Assembly: GCA_963828445.1 (NCBI GenBank)
Contig: CAWHFP010000021.1
Span: 186,001-250,000 of the forward strand
DNA length: 64,000 nt
Direction: 5' to 3'
From: Bog-532 sp963828445
Lineage (GTDB): Bacteria; Actinomycetota; Actinomycetes; Streptosporangiales; Streptosporangiaceae
The position numbers and the translations under genes are program-made. This document shows, piece after piece, positions 52,960 through 61,679 of the stretch; positions within the stretch are counted from its first letter, which is position 1; every line of letters begins with the position of its first letter. The notes beneath the pieces were generated by a model. That model worked only from the letters and a program-made list of their open reading frames with translations. It did not search any database and was not told the DNA's origin.

Positions 52960-53301
52960 TCAAGTCGAGGGTGGCCAAGCGTGGACCAGCGGGGTGTCCT
53001 CGCCGACCGGGCCGAGCTTGGCGCTGCCGCCCGGGTTGCCCACCGGGGCGTCCCGGCCGGGCAGCGGCTCGGCGAAGAACCGCTGGTTGTCACCGGCGAA
53101 CTCGGTCACCTCGGCGGGCGCCTTGATGTCGGTGAAGATGGCGGTCTCCGGGCAGACCGGCTCGCAGGCGCCGCAGTCGATGCACTCCCGGGGATTGATG
53201 TAGAGCTTGCGGTCGCCTTCGTAGATGCAGTCGACCGGGCACTCCTCGATGCAGGACTTGTCCATGACGTCGATGCAGGGGGCGGCGATGAAGTAGGGCA
53301 T
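52960..53301 (-). CDS. 7Fe ferredoxin (FdxA type)
   Basis: A 113-residue ferredoxin with Cys9, Cys17, Cys21, Cys25 and Cys40, Cys43, Cys46, Cys50: the arrangement of a [3Fe-4S] plus [4Fe-4S] protein (CIDVMDKSCIEECPVDCIY; CIDCGACEPVCP). The C-terminal tail follows the usual actinobacterial length. 31 bp after the reductase gene, so a reductase-ferredoxin pair, probably feeding the Rieske oxygenase. Confidence 0.93.
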   Translation of the reverse strand: MPYFIAAPCIDVMDKSCIEECPVDCIYEGDRKLYINPRECIDCGACEPVCPETAIFTDIKAPAEVTEFAGDNQRFFAEPLPGRDAPVGNPGGSAKLGPVGEDTPLVHAWPPST

Positions 53302-53332
53302 GGCGTGGTCCTGGGTCCGTTGGCCGTTGGGG

Positions 53333-54373
53333 TCAGGCCGCCACGGCGGCGGGAGCGGGGCGGGCGGAGTCGCTGTCGCTGTCGCTGGAGTGGCCCGGGA
53401 ACAGGCTGGCGGTGGGGTCGAGCGCGGCCACCGCGTTGTTGACCGCGGTGGCGGCCTCCCCGAACCCGACCGCGATCAGCCGGACCTTGCCCGGGTACTC
53501 GGTGATGTCGCCGGCGGCGTAGATCCGGTCCCGGTTGGTGGCCATCGACGTGCCGACCACCAGCCGGCGGTCGGCCACCTCCAGGTCCCAGGACTGCAGG
53601 GCGCTGATGTCGGCGGTGAACCCGAGCGCGGCGATGACCCCCTGAGTGGTCAGCCGGGTGGTCTGGCGGCTGCGCTTGTCCAGGATTTCGACGGCATCGA
53701 GCCAGCCCTGGTGGTGCGAGGCGGCCACGACTTCGGCGTTGGTCACCACCGAGACCGGCAGCTCTCGCACCTGGCGGACCAGGGCCTCGTGGGCTCGGAA
53801 GGCGGCCCGGCGGTGCACCACGGTCACCGACCGGGCCACCGGGGACAGGGTGAGCGCCCAGTCGAACGCGCTGTCGCCGCCGCCCACGATGACCACGTCG
53901 CGGTCCTGGTACTGCTGGGGTTCGGGGACGAAGTAGGCCAGGCCGCGGTCCTCGAAACCAGCCAGGGCCGGGAGGGGGCGGGGCGTGAACGTGCCGATGC
54001 CGCCGGTGACCACGACGAAACTGGCCCGGATCCTCTCGCCGGCCGAGGTGGTGACCACGGGGGCGCCGTTTTCGTAGTGCAGGCCGCGGGCTTCCTGGCC
54101 CAGCACGTACTGCGGGTCGTACCGGCCGGCCTGGTCGGCCAGCCGGGTGATCAGGTCCCGGCCCTTGACCGCCGGGAAGCCGGCCACGTCATAGATGAGC
54201 TTCTCCGGGTACATCGCCGACACCTGGCCGCCGATCTCCGGCAGCGAGTCCAGCACGGCCACGGACAGCCCGCGGAACCCGGCGTAGTAGGCGGCGTACA
54301 GACCGACCGGCCCGGCGCCCACGATGAGCGCGTCCACATCGTGTTCCGGGGCGGTGCTATGCGGATGCGACAC
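53333..54373 (-). CDS. Thioredoxin-reductase-like ferredoxin--NADP reductase
   Basis: A 346-residue flavoprotein: FAD loop LIVGAGPVGLYAAYYAGFRG, IGGQVSAMYPEKLIYDVAGFP, NADP loop VVIVGGGDSAFDWAL and YAAGDITEYPGKVRLIAVGFGEAA. It lacks the CxxC of thioredoxin reductase, as expected for this FNR type. GTG 54373 follows GGAGGAG. The box at 54391 lies just upstream. Supplies electrons to the ferredoxin. Confidence 0.92.
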   Translation of the reverse strand: MSHPHSTAPEHDVDALIVGAGPVGLYAAYYAGFRGLSVAVLDSLPEIGGQVSAMYPEKLIYDVAGFPAVKGRDLITRLADQAGRYDPQYVLGQEARGLHYENGAPVVTTSAGERIRASFVVVTGGIGTFTPRPLPALAGFEDRGLAYFVPEPQQYQDRDVVIVGGGDSAFDWALTLSPVARSVTVVHRRAAFRAHEALVRQVRELPVSVVTNAEVVAASHHQGWLDAVEILDKRSRQTTRLTTQGVIAALGFTADISALQSWDLEVADRRLVVGTSMATNRDRIYAAGDITEYPGKVRLIAVGFGEAATAVNNAVAALDPTASLFPGHSSDSDSDSARPAPAAVAA

Positions 54374-54390
54374 CAGGCTCCTCCCGTTGC

Positions 54391-54409
54391 GGACTAAGGT
54401 CATACCATT
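54391..54409. promoter_or_regulatory. GntR-type box upstream of the reductase-ferredoxin operon
   Basis: The minus strand reads AATGGTATGACCTTAGTCC, identical to the tctAB box over the first 15 positions. Confidence 0.6.
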
Positions 54410-54751
54410 TTGCATCAGATACATGCCGCCTGGCAAGCGAATTGCGGGGCGGTCATTGCGGCGCCCGGCCCGGCGCCGGCGCGAATGCCGGAAGCCCATC
54501 GCGGTGCTCGGCTCCGCTGTGAGCACCCGAACTGGGGTGGCGAGCCCGGAGGCCGAGCCGGAGCGAGCCGGAGGCCAGAGACGGGGGCGAACCCGGGGCC
54601 AGAGCCGGGGCGGCGAGCCCGGGGGCCAGAGCCGCGCAACAGCATCGAATGCGCGTTTGCAACGGTTCTTACCGCATCGAATGCGCAATTGATGCGGTTG
54701 GGCCGACCGGACTCGGGGGCGATTGTCGTAGGGGCGTAGGAACCTCAGGTC
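54410..54751. other. 342-bp GC-rich spacer, no gene; short repeats
   Basis: Contains runs of GGCCAGAGCCGGGG-like sequence, GCATCGAATGCGC twice (54642-54654 and 54674-54686) and the inverted repeat CCGCATC/GATGCGG (54672-54678/54691-54697). No ORF with coding character. Confidence 0.5.
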
Positions 54752-55711
54752 ATGAGCCGGACCGCCACCTACGACCGACGGCGCCTAGCGGACATCCTGC
54801 GCCGCCAGCACCACATCATCGGGCGCGATCAAGCCCTCGCGTGCGGCCTCACGCCGGCCGCCGTGCAGCACCGGATCCGGCCCGGCGGCCCGTGGCGTCG
54901 GTTGCTCCCTGGGGTTTATGCCGCCTTGACCGGGCCGGTTGTGGCCGAGCAGCGGGAGATGGCGGCGCTTATCCACGCCGGGCCCAGGAGCGTACTCACC
55001 GGGCTAGCTGCGGCCCGGCGACACGGCTTCTTGGTACCAGACGCGGGCCCCGTCGACGTGCTGGTGCCTCCACAGGTCAGACGGCAGAGCACCGGGTTCG
55101 CACGGGTGCAGCAAAGCACCCGGATGCCGCCGGAGGTCTGCGTGGCGGGCGAGGTCCGCTATGCCCGGGCCGAGCGGGCGGTGGCCGATGCCGCGCGAAG
55201 TTTGACGGTGGAGCGGGATGTGCGGGCGCTGGTGGCGCAGGCGGTGCAGCAGCAGCGGTGCTCAATCGACTTGCTGGTCAGGGAGCTGGAGCAGGGACCG
55301 CGCAATGGGTCGGCGCTGCTGCGGGCGGCGTTAGGGGAGGTTCGGGCGGGGATCAGGTCGGCGCCGGAGGGGGATCTGCGGAGGTTGATCCAGCGCGGGA
55401 AGATTCCGATGCCGGTGTTCAATGCGCGGCTGTACGCGGGGAAGACGCTGATCGCCATCGTGGACGCGTGGTGGGAAGAGGCGGGGGTAGGGGCGGAGGT
55501 GGACTCGAAGGCGTACCACTACCCGGCTGGGGACTGGCAGCGGACGATGGCCCGGCATGACCGGCTGGTCGCGCGGGGCGTGCTGTTGCTGCACTTCACG
55601 CCGCGGCAGATCCGGACCGCACCCGAGGAAGTGGCGGCTCAGATCCGGGCCGCCCTGGCCGCTGGAAGCGACCGGGCGCGGCTGATGATTACAACCAGAC
55701 CGTCGGGCTGA
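54752..55711 (+). CDS. AbiEi-type antitoxin-like domain plus DUF559-like nuclease-fold domain
   Basis: A 319-residue protein. N-terminus: a winged helix (LADILRRQHHIIGRDQALACGLTPAAVQHRIRPGGPWRRLLPGVYA), the AbiEi/type IV antitoxin-like start common in actinobacteria. The C-terminus has VDAWWEEAGVGAEVDSKAYHY, TMARHDRLVARGVLLLHFTPRQI, which resembles the DUF559/Vsr-like restriction-fold domain. No toxin partner lies next to it. Role in defence is possible but unproven. Confidence 0.78.
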   Translation: MSRTATYDRRRLADILRRQHHIIGRDQALACGLTPAAVQHRIRPGGPWRRLLPGVYAALTGPVVAEQREMAALIHAGPRSVLTGLAAARRHGFLVPDAGPVDVLVPPQVRRQSTGFARVQQSTRMPPEVCVAGEVRYARAERAVADAARSLTVERDVRALVAQAVQQQRCSIDLLVRELEQGPRNGSALLRAALGEVRAGIRSAPEGDLRRLIQRGKIPMPVFNARLYAGKTLIAIVDAWWEEAGVGAEVDSKAYHYPAGDWQRTMARHDRLVARGVLLLHFTPRQIRTAPEEVAAQIRAALAAGSDRARLMITTRPSG

Positions 55712-55745
55712 CCATTGGGCCCCCGGATTTGGGGGTTGTGCCCGA

Positions 55746-55761
55746 TACTGACTAGTTAGTA
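55746..55761. promoter_or_regulatory. Inverted repeat upstream of gntR
   Basis: TACTGACTAGTTAGTA is a 16-bp dyad with one mismatched pair in the 247-bp gap. GAACCATAATGCCTAAC (about 55848-55864) is nearer the gene and loosely resembles the island boxes. Confidence 0.35.
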
Positions 55762-55958
55762 GAAATTTCAAGTCACGCCTGCGGTCGGACGCGCGTGAAA
55801 ACTCGGGGTCGGCATGACCCCGGGCACGCGGCCAGGATATTTGGCCGAACCATAATGCCTAACGTAGAGTGAACGATCTAGCTGCGTCGGTAAGGGCGTG
55901 GTGGGCAGAAGCCCACGAAGGTCCGGAATACGCGGCGTGGGCAGAAGGAGGTTGACCG

Positions 55959-56720
55959 ATGGCTGGGTCACGGGAGACCACCCAGGCCAAGGCGGCAGCG
56001 GTTGTCCCTTCCCCCGCGGAGCCGGGACTGTTCAGCCGGGTCAGCGTGGGCCGAATTTCTGAGATCATCGTCGACCAGATCCGGCTGCTGATGCGGCAGG
56101 GTCAGCTCAAGCCGGGTGACCGGCTGCCACCGGAACGGGATCTGTGCGAGCGCTTCGGCGTGAGCCGGGTGACGGTGCGCGAGGCCCTGCGCATGCTGGA
56201 GTCCAGCGGCCTGGTGGAGATCCGGGTCGGGGCCCGGGGCGGGGCGTTCGTGACCGCGCCGTCCAGTGATCGGGTCGGTGAGGGCCTGGCCGACCTGCTC
56301 ACCTTGTCCGTGATCAGCGCGGCCGACGTGACCGAGGTCCGGATGATCCTCGAGGCCGGCCTTGTGCCGCTGGTCTGCGAGCGGGCCACCGAGGAGGACC
56401 TGGCCGAGCTGGAGGCGATCTGCCAGCGGTCCGAGGCGGCGCTGGCGGCCGGCGACTACTCGATGGACATGTCACTGGAGTTCCACATCCGGGTGGCGCA
56501 GTCCACGCACAACCCGGCCGTCGTGATGCTGGTCGAGTCGTTCCGCGGCCCGATCCTGATGTCGCTGCAGCAGGCCCACGAGGCCGCACCGGAAATGGGC
56601 GGCCTGGGCACGCGCGAGCACGAGCAGTTCATCCAGGCGGTCCGGCGCCGGGACGTGGACACCGCGTCCAAGATCATGCGTGAGCACCTGGAGCGCACCG
56701 CGCATCGCCTAGGCCGCTGA
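55959..56720 (+). CDS. FadR-type GntR transcriptional regulator
   Basis: A 253-residue regulator. ATG 55959 follows AAGGAGG. GntR winged helix: GQLKPGDRLPPERDLCERFGVSRVTVREALRMLESSGLVEIRVGARGGAFV. FCD effector domain: MILEAGLVPLVCERATEEDL, with conserved acid/His positions (EFHIRVAQSTHN; REHEQFIQAV). FCD proteins sense carboxylates and bind TnGTnnnACnA-like sites. It flanks the catabolic island and is the only GntR gene in the window, so it probably controls the GGT[A/C]T[G/A]AC boxes. Confidence 0.92.
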   Translation: MAGSRETTQAKAAAVVPSPAEPGLFSRVSVGRISEIIVDQIRLLMRQGQLKPGDRLPPERDLCERFGVSRVTVREALRMLESSGLVEIRVGARGGAFVTAPSSDRVGEGLADLLTLSVISAADVTEVRMILEAGLVPLVCERATEEDLAELEAICQRSEAALAAGDYSMDMSLEFHIRVAQSTHNPAVVMLVESFRGPILMSLQQAHEAAPEMGGLGTREHEQFIQAVRRRDVDTASKIMREHLERTAHRLGR

Positions 56721-56740
56721 GGCTCCTGAGGTGCGTGAGT

Positions 56741-56830
56741 GCTGGGGCGCGTGTGGTTGCCGGGGCGCGTGGGACGCTGGGGCGTTGGTCCGGGGCGCGT
56801 GGGCTCCTGGGGCGCGGGGGTTGCCGGGGT
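56741..56830. repeat. Imperfect GGGGCGCGTG repeats after gntR
   Basis: About four spaced copies of GGGGCGCGTG or GGGGCGCG in a 90-bp non-coding stretch. No function evident. Confidence 0.6.
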
Positions 56831-56850
56831 GATTGAGGCCCGGTGAGCCA

Positions 56851-56892
56851 GCGCGCTGGGCCTCGCCCGAGGGTGGCGAGGCCCAGGCGCGC
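56851..56892. terminator. Bidirectional hairpin terminator
   Basis: TGGGCCTCGCC (56857-56867) pairs with GGCGAGGCCCA (56875-56885) over a 7-nt loop. GCGCGC flanks extend the stem by 6 bp with one bulge. It lies between convergent gntR and the ferredoxin reductase gene. Confidence 0.75.
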
Positions 56893-56894
56893 GG

Positions 56895-58133
56895 TCAGGA
56901 CTTGGCGCGGGTGTCGAGGATGGGGATGTCCGGGTTGGCCAGGCGTTCCGGGTTGACCGGGAGGCCGTCGCGGATCAGGTCGCGGATGTCGTCGGTGACG
57001 TCCCAGATGTTGACGTTCATGCCCGCCAGGACCTGGCCGTGGGACATCCAGAACGCGACGAACTCGCGCTTGCCCACGTCGCCGCGGAAGACCACGCGGT
57101 CGTAGCCGTCCGGGGTGACGTAGCCGGTGTACTCCATGCCCAGGTCGTACTGGTCGGAGAAGAAGTACGGCAGCCGGTCGTAGGCCACGTCCTGGCCCAG
57201 CATGGACCGGGCCGCCGCCACCGGCTGGTGCCGGGCGTTGGCCCAGTGCTCGACCCGGAGCCGGGTACCGATCAGCGGATGGTAGGCCCGGGCCACGTCG
57301 CCGGCCGCGTAGATGTCGGGGTCGGACGTCCGCAGGCCGGCGTCGGTCAGTACCCCGCCGTCCACGTCCAGGCCCGCCGCCTCGGCCAGTTCGGCGGCCG
57401 GGGTGACCCCGATGCCGACGATCACCGCGTCGGCCGACAGCTCGCTGCCGTCGGCCAGCCGGACCCCGGTGGCGGCGTCCGCGCTGACCAGAATCCGGTC
57501 CACCTCGGTGCCCAGGCGCAGGTCGACGCCGTGCTCACGGTGCAGGTCGGCGAAGACGGGCGCCACCTCGGGGCCGAGCACGGCCAGCAGCGGCTGCTCC
57601 TCCATGCTGACCACGGTGGTGGCGACGCCGGCGTTGCGGGCGGCCGCGGCCACCTCGAGGCCGATCCAGCCCGCGCCCACGATGACCACGCTGGACACCG
57701 CGGCCAGGGTCTCGCGCAGCCGCTCGCTGTCATCGACTGAGCGCAGGTACTGGACGCCGTTGGCCCCGGCCCCGGGCACCGGCAGCAGGGTGGGGGTGGC
57801 CCCGGTGGTGAGCAGCAGCTTGTCGTAGCCCACGGTCTCGCCGGTGCTCAGGGTGAGCTGGCGCAGTTCGCGGTCGATCGCGGTCACCCCGGCCCCGAGG
57901 CGCAGGTCGACGCGGTGCTCGGCGTACCAGCCTTCTTCGTGGACGAAGATCGAGTCGCGCCCCTCGCTACCCTGCAGGTAGCCCTTGGACAGCGGGGGCC
58001 GTTCGTACGGGTAGTGCGGCTCGTGGCCGATGAGGACGATCTGCCCCTCGAACCCCTCCGTGCGGAGCGCCTCCGCGGCCCTGGCCCCGGCGAGCGAGGC
58101 TCCGACGATCACGAACGTGGGTCCCGATGGCAT
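56895..58133 (-). CDS. FAD-dependent ferredoxin reductase (rhodocoxin/putidaredoxin-reductase type)
   Basis: A 412-residue flavoprotein: FAD loop FVIVGASLAGARAAEAL, PYERPPLSKGYL, NAD loop VVIVGAGWIGLEVAAAA, YAAGDVARAYHP and RVEHWANARHQ. These match oxygenase-coupled ferredoxin reductases with a C-terminal interface domain. Its electron acceptor (a 2Fe-2S or other ferredoxin, or the island's Rieske system) is not adjacent. Confidence 0.9.
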   Translation of the reverse strand: MPSGPTFVIVGASLAGARAAEALRTEGFEGQIVLIGHEPHYPYERPPLSKGYLQGSEGRDSIFVHEEGWYAEHRVDLRLGAGVTAIDRELRQLTLSTGETVGYDKLLLTTGATPTLLPVPGAGANGVQYLRSVDDSERLRETLAAVSSVVIVGAGWIGLEVAAAARNAGVATTVVSMEEQPLLAVLGPEVAPVFADLHREHGVDLRLGTEVDRILVSADAATGVRLADGSELSADAVIVGIGVTPAAELAEAAGLDVDGGVLTDAGLRTSDPDIYAAGDVARAYHPLIGTRLRVEHWANARHQPVAAARSMLGQDVAYDRLPYFFSDQYDLGMEYTGYVTPDGYDRVVFRGDVGKREFVAFWMSHGQVLAGMNVNIWDVTDDIRDLIRDGLPVNPERLANPDIPILDTRAKS

Positions 58134-58247
58134 TACGCGGCCTCCGTTGGCTCCGTCACTACCAGTGGTTCGTCAAACACCGGCCATCTTAAGCCCGGAG
58201 GGCTTGACATCCCCGGGAACGCTGCCACTACTGTGATCGTCGTATTT

Positions 58248-58262
58248 AGGTAAGCCTTACCT
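58248..58262. promoter_or_regulatory. DtxR/MntR-type metal box
   Basis: AGGTAAGCCTTACCT is a perfect dyad about one central base, 35 bp before the NRAMP-like start. A TTGACA is present at 58204-58209. It resembles IdeR/DtxR and MntR operators of actinobacteria. Confidence 0.6.
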
Positions 58263-58297
58263 TCGTTTCGTCGCCGTTTCGCCGTCCAGGAGGATTG

Positions 58298-59579
58298 TTG
58301 GCCGCCCCAGACACCCGCGTCGTACCAGCTGATCACGCAGACCCGGGGCAGGTCCAGCGGCGGATGCTGACGATGCTCGCGGTGTGGGGGCCGGGCCTCA
58401 TCGTGATGCTGGCCGACACCGACGCGGGCTGCCTGATCACCGCGGCCCAGTCCGGTGCGCAGTGGGGCTACGCGATGGTCCTGCCCCAGCTGGTGCTGAT
58501 CCCGATCCTGTTCATGGCCCAGGAGATCGTGGTCCGGCTCGGGGTGGTGACCGGGAAGGGGCACGGCAAGCTCATCCGCGAGCAGTTCGGCCTGGGCTGG
58601 GGCCTGGTTTCCGCGGGCACCCTGCTGGCGTCCTCGATCGGGGCCTTGCTCACCGAGTTCGCCGGGGTGGCCGGGGTGGGCGAGCTGTTCGGGGTGTCCC
58701 GCTGGGTGACGATCCCGGTGACGACGGCGTTCCTGCTCGGGCTGGCCTTCACCGGCAGCTACCGCCGGGTGGAGCGGATCGGCATCGCCGTCGGCCTGGC
58801 CGAGCTGGCCTTCATCCCGGCCATGATCTTGACCCACCCCAGCGGGCACGAACTGCTGCACGGGCTGGCCACGCTGCCGCTGGGCCACAGGTCCTACGTG
58901 TACCTGCTGGCCGCCAACGTCGGCGCGGTGGTCATGCCGTGGATGATCTTCTACCAGCAGAGCGCGATCGTGGACAAAGGCCTGAAGCCGTCCATGCTGC
59001 GGGCCGAGCGGCGGGACACCGCGGTCGGCGCGGTCATCACCCAGGCCATCATGATCGTGGTCATCGTGGCCTTCGCGGCCACGATCTTCAAGGTCAACCG
59101 GGGCGCGGCCCTCAACACCGTGGGCCAGCTGACCAGTGGGCTCGCGCCCAGTCATCGGGACCACCACGGCCAAGGTGCTGGTCGGGGCGGCCGTTCTGGG
59201 TGGCGCGCTGGTGGCCGCGATCGTGGTCTCGCTGGCCGGGTCGTGGGGCATCGCCGAGGTGCTGGGCTGGAAGCACAGCCTGAACCAGCGGCTCAACCGC
59301 AAGAACGCCAAGTTCTACCTGGTCTACGGCCTGGCCCACGTGGCCGGGGCCATTTTGGTCCTGGCCAGCGTGAACCTGGTGAGGCTGGCCGTGGACGTCG
59401 AGGTGATGAACGCGCTGCTGCTGCCGATCGTGCTCGGGTTCCTGCTGATCCTGGAGCGCAAAGCGCTACCGCCGGAACACCGGATGCGGGGCGCCTACCG
59501 GGCGGTCTGCACCGGCCTGTGCCTGACCGTGATCGGGTTCGGCCTGTACATGGTGCCCGCCACCCTGGGCTGGACCTGA
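58298..59579 (+). pseudogene. NRAMP-family metal transporter-like protein, one-base frameshift
   Basis: Starts TTG 58298 after AGGAGG. About 285 residues encode eight or nine hydrophobic segments. After TSGLAP an extra A (about 59150) shifts the frame. Removing it continues VIGTTTAKVLVGAAVLGGAL, GSWGIAEVLGWKHSLNQRL and three more segments to the stop at 59577. The NRAMP metal-site motifs are altered: DPGN in TM1 is DTDAG, and the TM6 MPH is MPW (GAVVMPWMIFYQQSAI). It may therefore carry a metal other than manganese or iron. Confidence 0.82.
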
Positions 59580-59588
59580 GCCCGCGCC

Positions 59589-60044
59589 CTAGACAGCGCC
59601 CTTGCCCACTGGGCTCCCCTCCCCGGCCAGGGGCGTGGTGTCGTGATAGCGGACCTCGTACACGCGCTCGGTGAACTTCCAGCCGCCAGCGGTGCGCCGG
59701 TAGCGGTCGTGGTAGATGGCGAAGTTCAGCTCGGACCGGCCGTCCCGGGTCCGGCCGACCTCCTGCAGGTAGGCCCGGCCGGTGGCGGTGTCCCCGGCCA
59801 GCTGGATCGTGCCCGGGTGCGTGGTCTGGACCAGGAACTCCACGATCTCCGGCACCCGCCGCCCGAAGGCCCGGATCTGCTCGGGCCCGATGAGCTCGGC
59901 CGGGATGTTGGGCATCCGCAGCGCTCCGTCCGGGGTGAACAGGGCGGCGACCCGGTCGTAGTCCCGCATCATGGCCCCGTCGGTGAACTCGCCGCGCAGG
60001 GCCTCGATCTCAACCCGGTCGGCGATGGCCTGGAAGTCACTCAT
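59589..60044 (-). CDS. SnoaL/NTF2-like protein
   Basis: A 151-residue NTF2-fold protein: VEIEALRGEFTDGAMMRDYDRVAALFTPDGALRMP...GDTATGRAYLQEVGRTRDG...GWKFTERVYEVRYHDTTPL. The SnoaL-like family covers small cyclases, dehydratases and binding proteins. Coupled to yceI by a TGATG overlap. Activity unknown. Confidence 0.85.
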   Translation of the reverse strand: MSDFQAIADRVEIEALRGEFTDGAMMRDYDRVAALFTPDGALRMPNIPAELIGPEQIRAFGRRVPEIVEFLVQTTHPGTIQLAGDTATGRAYLQEVGRTRDGRSELNFAIYHDRYRRTAGGWKFTERVYEVRYHDTTPLAGEGSPVGKGAV

Positions 60045-60568
60045 CAGCGCGTCCCCGGGGTGAAGATGGCCTGCACGGTGATGGTGCTCAGCATCGACGC
60101 GGTCCCCAGGACGTTCCAGGTCAGGCCGAAGTCGGCCCGGTTGATGCGGACCGTCGCGTCCAGCCCGATCTCGCCGTCGCCCCGGATCGACACGGCCGCG
60201 TCGAAGGTCAGGGGCCGGGTGACGCCGCGAACGGTCAGCGCGCCGGTCACCACCGCGTCCTGGCCCGACAGCCGGGCGGTCTCGGCCACGAAGGTGATGT
60301 CCGGGTACTGGTCGCTGTCGAACAGGTCGGCCGAGCGCAGATGAACGTCGCGCTTGGCGTTCTTGGTGTCGATGGACGCCGTGGCCACGGTGAGGGTGCC
60401 GCGGACGGTTCCGTCCGGCCCGATGGTGCCGGTCCCGCTGACCTCATGGAACTCACCGCGCACCGGGATCAGGCCCAGGGCCCTGCTGGTCAGCCGGACG
60501 CTGGACCGGGCCGGGTCCAGGGCCCAGGACCCGGCCAGAGTGGCTAGCTGCTGCGATGGTGCTGGCAT
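60044..60568 (-). CDS. YceI-family protein
   Basis: A 174-residue lipocalin-like YceI protein: GSWALDPARSSVRLTSRALGLIPVRGEFHEVSGTGTI, TASIDTKNAKRDVHLRSADLFDSDQYPDITFVA and FGLTWNVLG. YceI proteins bind isoprenoids or other lipids. No signal peptide is visible, so it is probably cytoplasmic. Divergent from the ECF41 gene across mirror promoters. Confidence 0.92.
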   Translation of the reverse strand: MPAPSQQLATLAGSWALDPARSSVRLTSRALGLIPVRGEFHEVSGTGTIGPDGTVRGTLTVATASIDTKNAKRDVHLRSADLFDSDQYPDITFVAETARLSGQDAVVTGALTVRGVTRPLTFDAAVSIRGDGEIGLDATVRINRADFGLTWNVLGTASMLSTITVQAIFTPGTR

Positions 60569-60598
60569 GGTTGCCTCCTTGGTCGTCTTCGCCGCTCC

Positions 60599-60653
60599 GA
60601 CGAGACGGCCCGCCGGACTGTGAGGCCCTCACACTCCGGGGCGCTGTCTCGTC
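60599..60653. promoter_or_regulatory. Mirror-image ECF41-type divergent promoters
   Basis: Plus strand: CCTCACA (60627-60633), 16 bp, CGTC (60650-60653). Minus strand: the same CCTCACA (60625-60619), 16 bp, CGTC (602-599 of the last kilobase, i.e. 60602-60599). The ECF41 promoter motif as I recall it is TGTCACA-N16-CGTC. The whole is a dyad: TGTGAGGCCCTCACA (60619-60633) flanked by CCGACGAGAC/GTCTCGTCGG. Confidence 0.65.
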
Positions 60654-60691
60654 GGGCTGGTAGACAGAGGGCGACCAGGAGGGGCGACACC

Positions 60692-61624
60692 ATGAGCACC
60701 GGATCGGGGCACGGCGAGGCGGACGCGGGCCTGAGCGCGGTCATGAGCGAGCGCCGCCAGCTGCTCAACCTGGCCTACCGCCTGCTGGGGTCCCTGGCCG
60801 AGGCCGAAGACGCCGTGCAGGAGACCTACGCCCGCTGGTACGCCCTGTCGCGTCCGCAGCAGGACGCCATCGAAACCCCGGGAGCCTGGCTGACCACGGT
60901 GGCCACGCGGATCTGCCTGGACCTGCTGCGCTCGGCCCGGGCCCGGCGCGAACGCTACGTCGGCGAGTGGATACCAGAGCCGCTGCCCGAGCCCGGGGAG
61001 TGGACCAGCAGCGGCACCGGCAGCCTCCCGGCCGACCCGGCCGACCGGGTCACCCTGGATGAGTCGGTCAGCATGGCGTTCCTGGTCGTGCTGGACGCCA
61101 TGACCCCGGCCGAGCGGGTCGCGTTCGTGCTGCACGACGTGTTCGGCTATCCCTTCCCGGAGGTGGCCCGGATCACCGGCCGCAGCCCGGCGGCCTGCCG
61201 CCAGCTGGCCACGTCGGCCCGGCGCCGGGTCCGCGCGGCCGAGGCGCCCACCGCCCCCGAGGCACAGCAGGCCAGTGTGGTCCGGGACTTCAAGCGGGCC
61301 TGGGAGGCCCAGGACATCAAGGCTCTGGTCGGCCTGCTGGACCCGGACGCCACCGTCATCGCCGACGGCGGCGGGCTGGTCGCGGCCGCGCTGCACCCGA
61401 TCGAGGGCGCCGATCAGATCGGGGCCTACCTGGAAAACCTCGGCCGCCTGCGCCCGGCCGGCGTGACCCTGCTGGAGCGCACGGTCAACGGCCAGCCCGG
61501 CCTGGTCATGCTGCAGGACGGGGTCACCGTCACCGTGTTCGCGTTCGGGATCACCGAGGGCCGGATCACCCGCATCTGGGCCATCCGCAACCCGGAAAAG
61601 CTCCGGCCCTGGACCGCCGGCTAG
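60692..61624 (+). CDS. sigJ: ECF41-family RNA polymerase sigma factor (SigJ-like)
   Basis: A 310-residue sigma factor. ATG 60692 follows AGGAGGGG. Region 2: RQLLNLAYRLLGSLAEAEDAVQETYARWY. A linker with the ECF41 hallmark YVGEWIPEPLPEP. Region 4: ERVAFVLHDVFGYPFPEVARITGRSPAACRQLATSARRRV. A C-terminal SnoaL-like domain with DGGG and the closing NPEKL, both needed for control of ECF41 activity. It probably drives itself and yceI-snoaL. Confidence 0.94.
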   Translation: MSTGSGHGEADAGLSAVMSERRQLLNLAYRLLGSLAEAEDAVQETYARWYALSRPQQDAIETPGAWLTTVATRICLDLLRSARARRERYVGEWIPEPLPEPGEWTSSGTGSLPADPADRVTLDESVSMAFLVVLDAMTPAERVAFVLHDVFGYPFPEVARITGRSPAACRQLATSARRRVRAAEAPTAPEAQQASVVRDFKRAWEAQDIKALVGLLDPDATVIADGGGLVAAALHPIEGADQIGAYLENLGRLRPAGVTLLERTVNGQPGLVMLQDGVTVTVFAFGITEGRITRIWAIRNPEKLRPWTAG

Positions 61625-61679
61625 CCGGTCTGGCCGCTAGCCGGCCCCTAGCCGGTCTGGCCTAGCCGGTCTGGGCCGG

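Noticed and set aside
54752..55711. Complete type IV toxin-antitoxin pair
   Set aside because: Only the AbiEi-like/DUF559-like protein is present; the neighbours are FNR and GntR genes, with no nucleotidyltransferase toxin.
55848..55864. Seventh island box in front of gntR (GAACCATAATGCCTAAC)
   Set aside because: It shares only CATTATG and a partial GTTAG half with the six boxes; too weak to count without a matrix scan.
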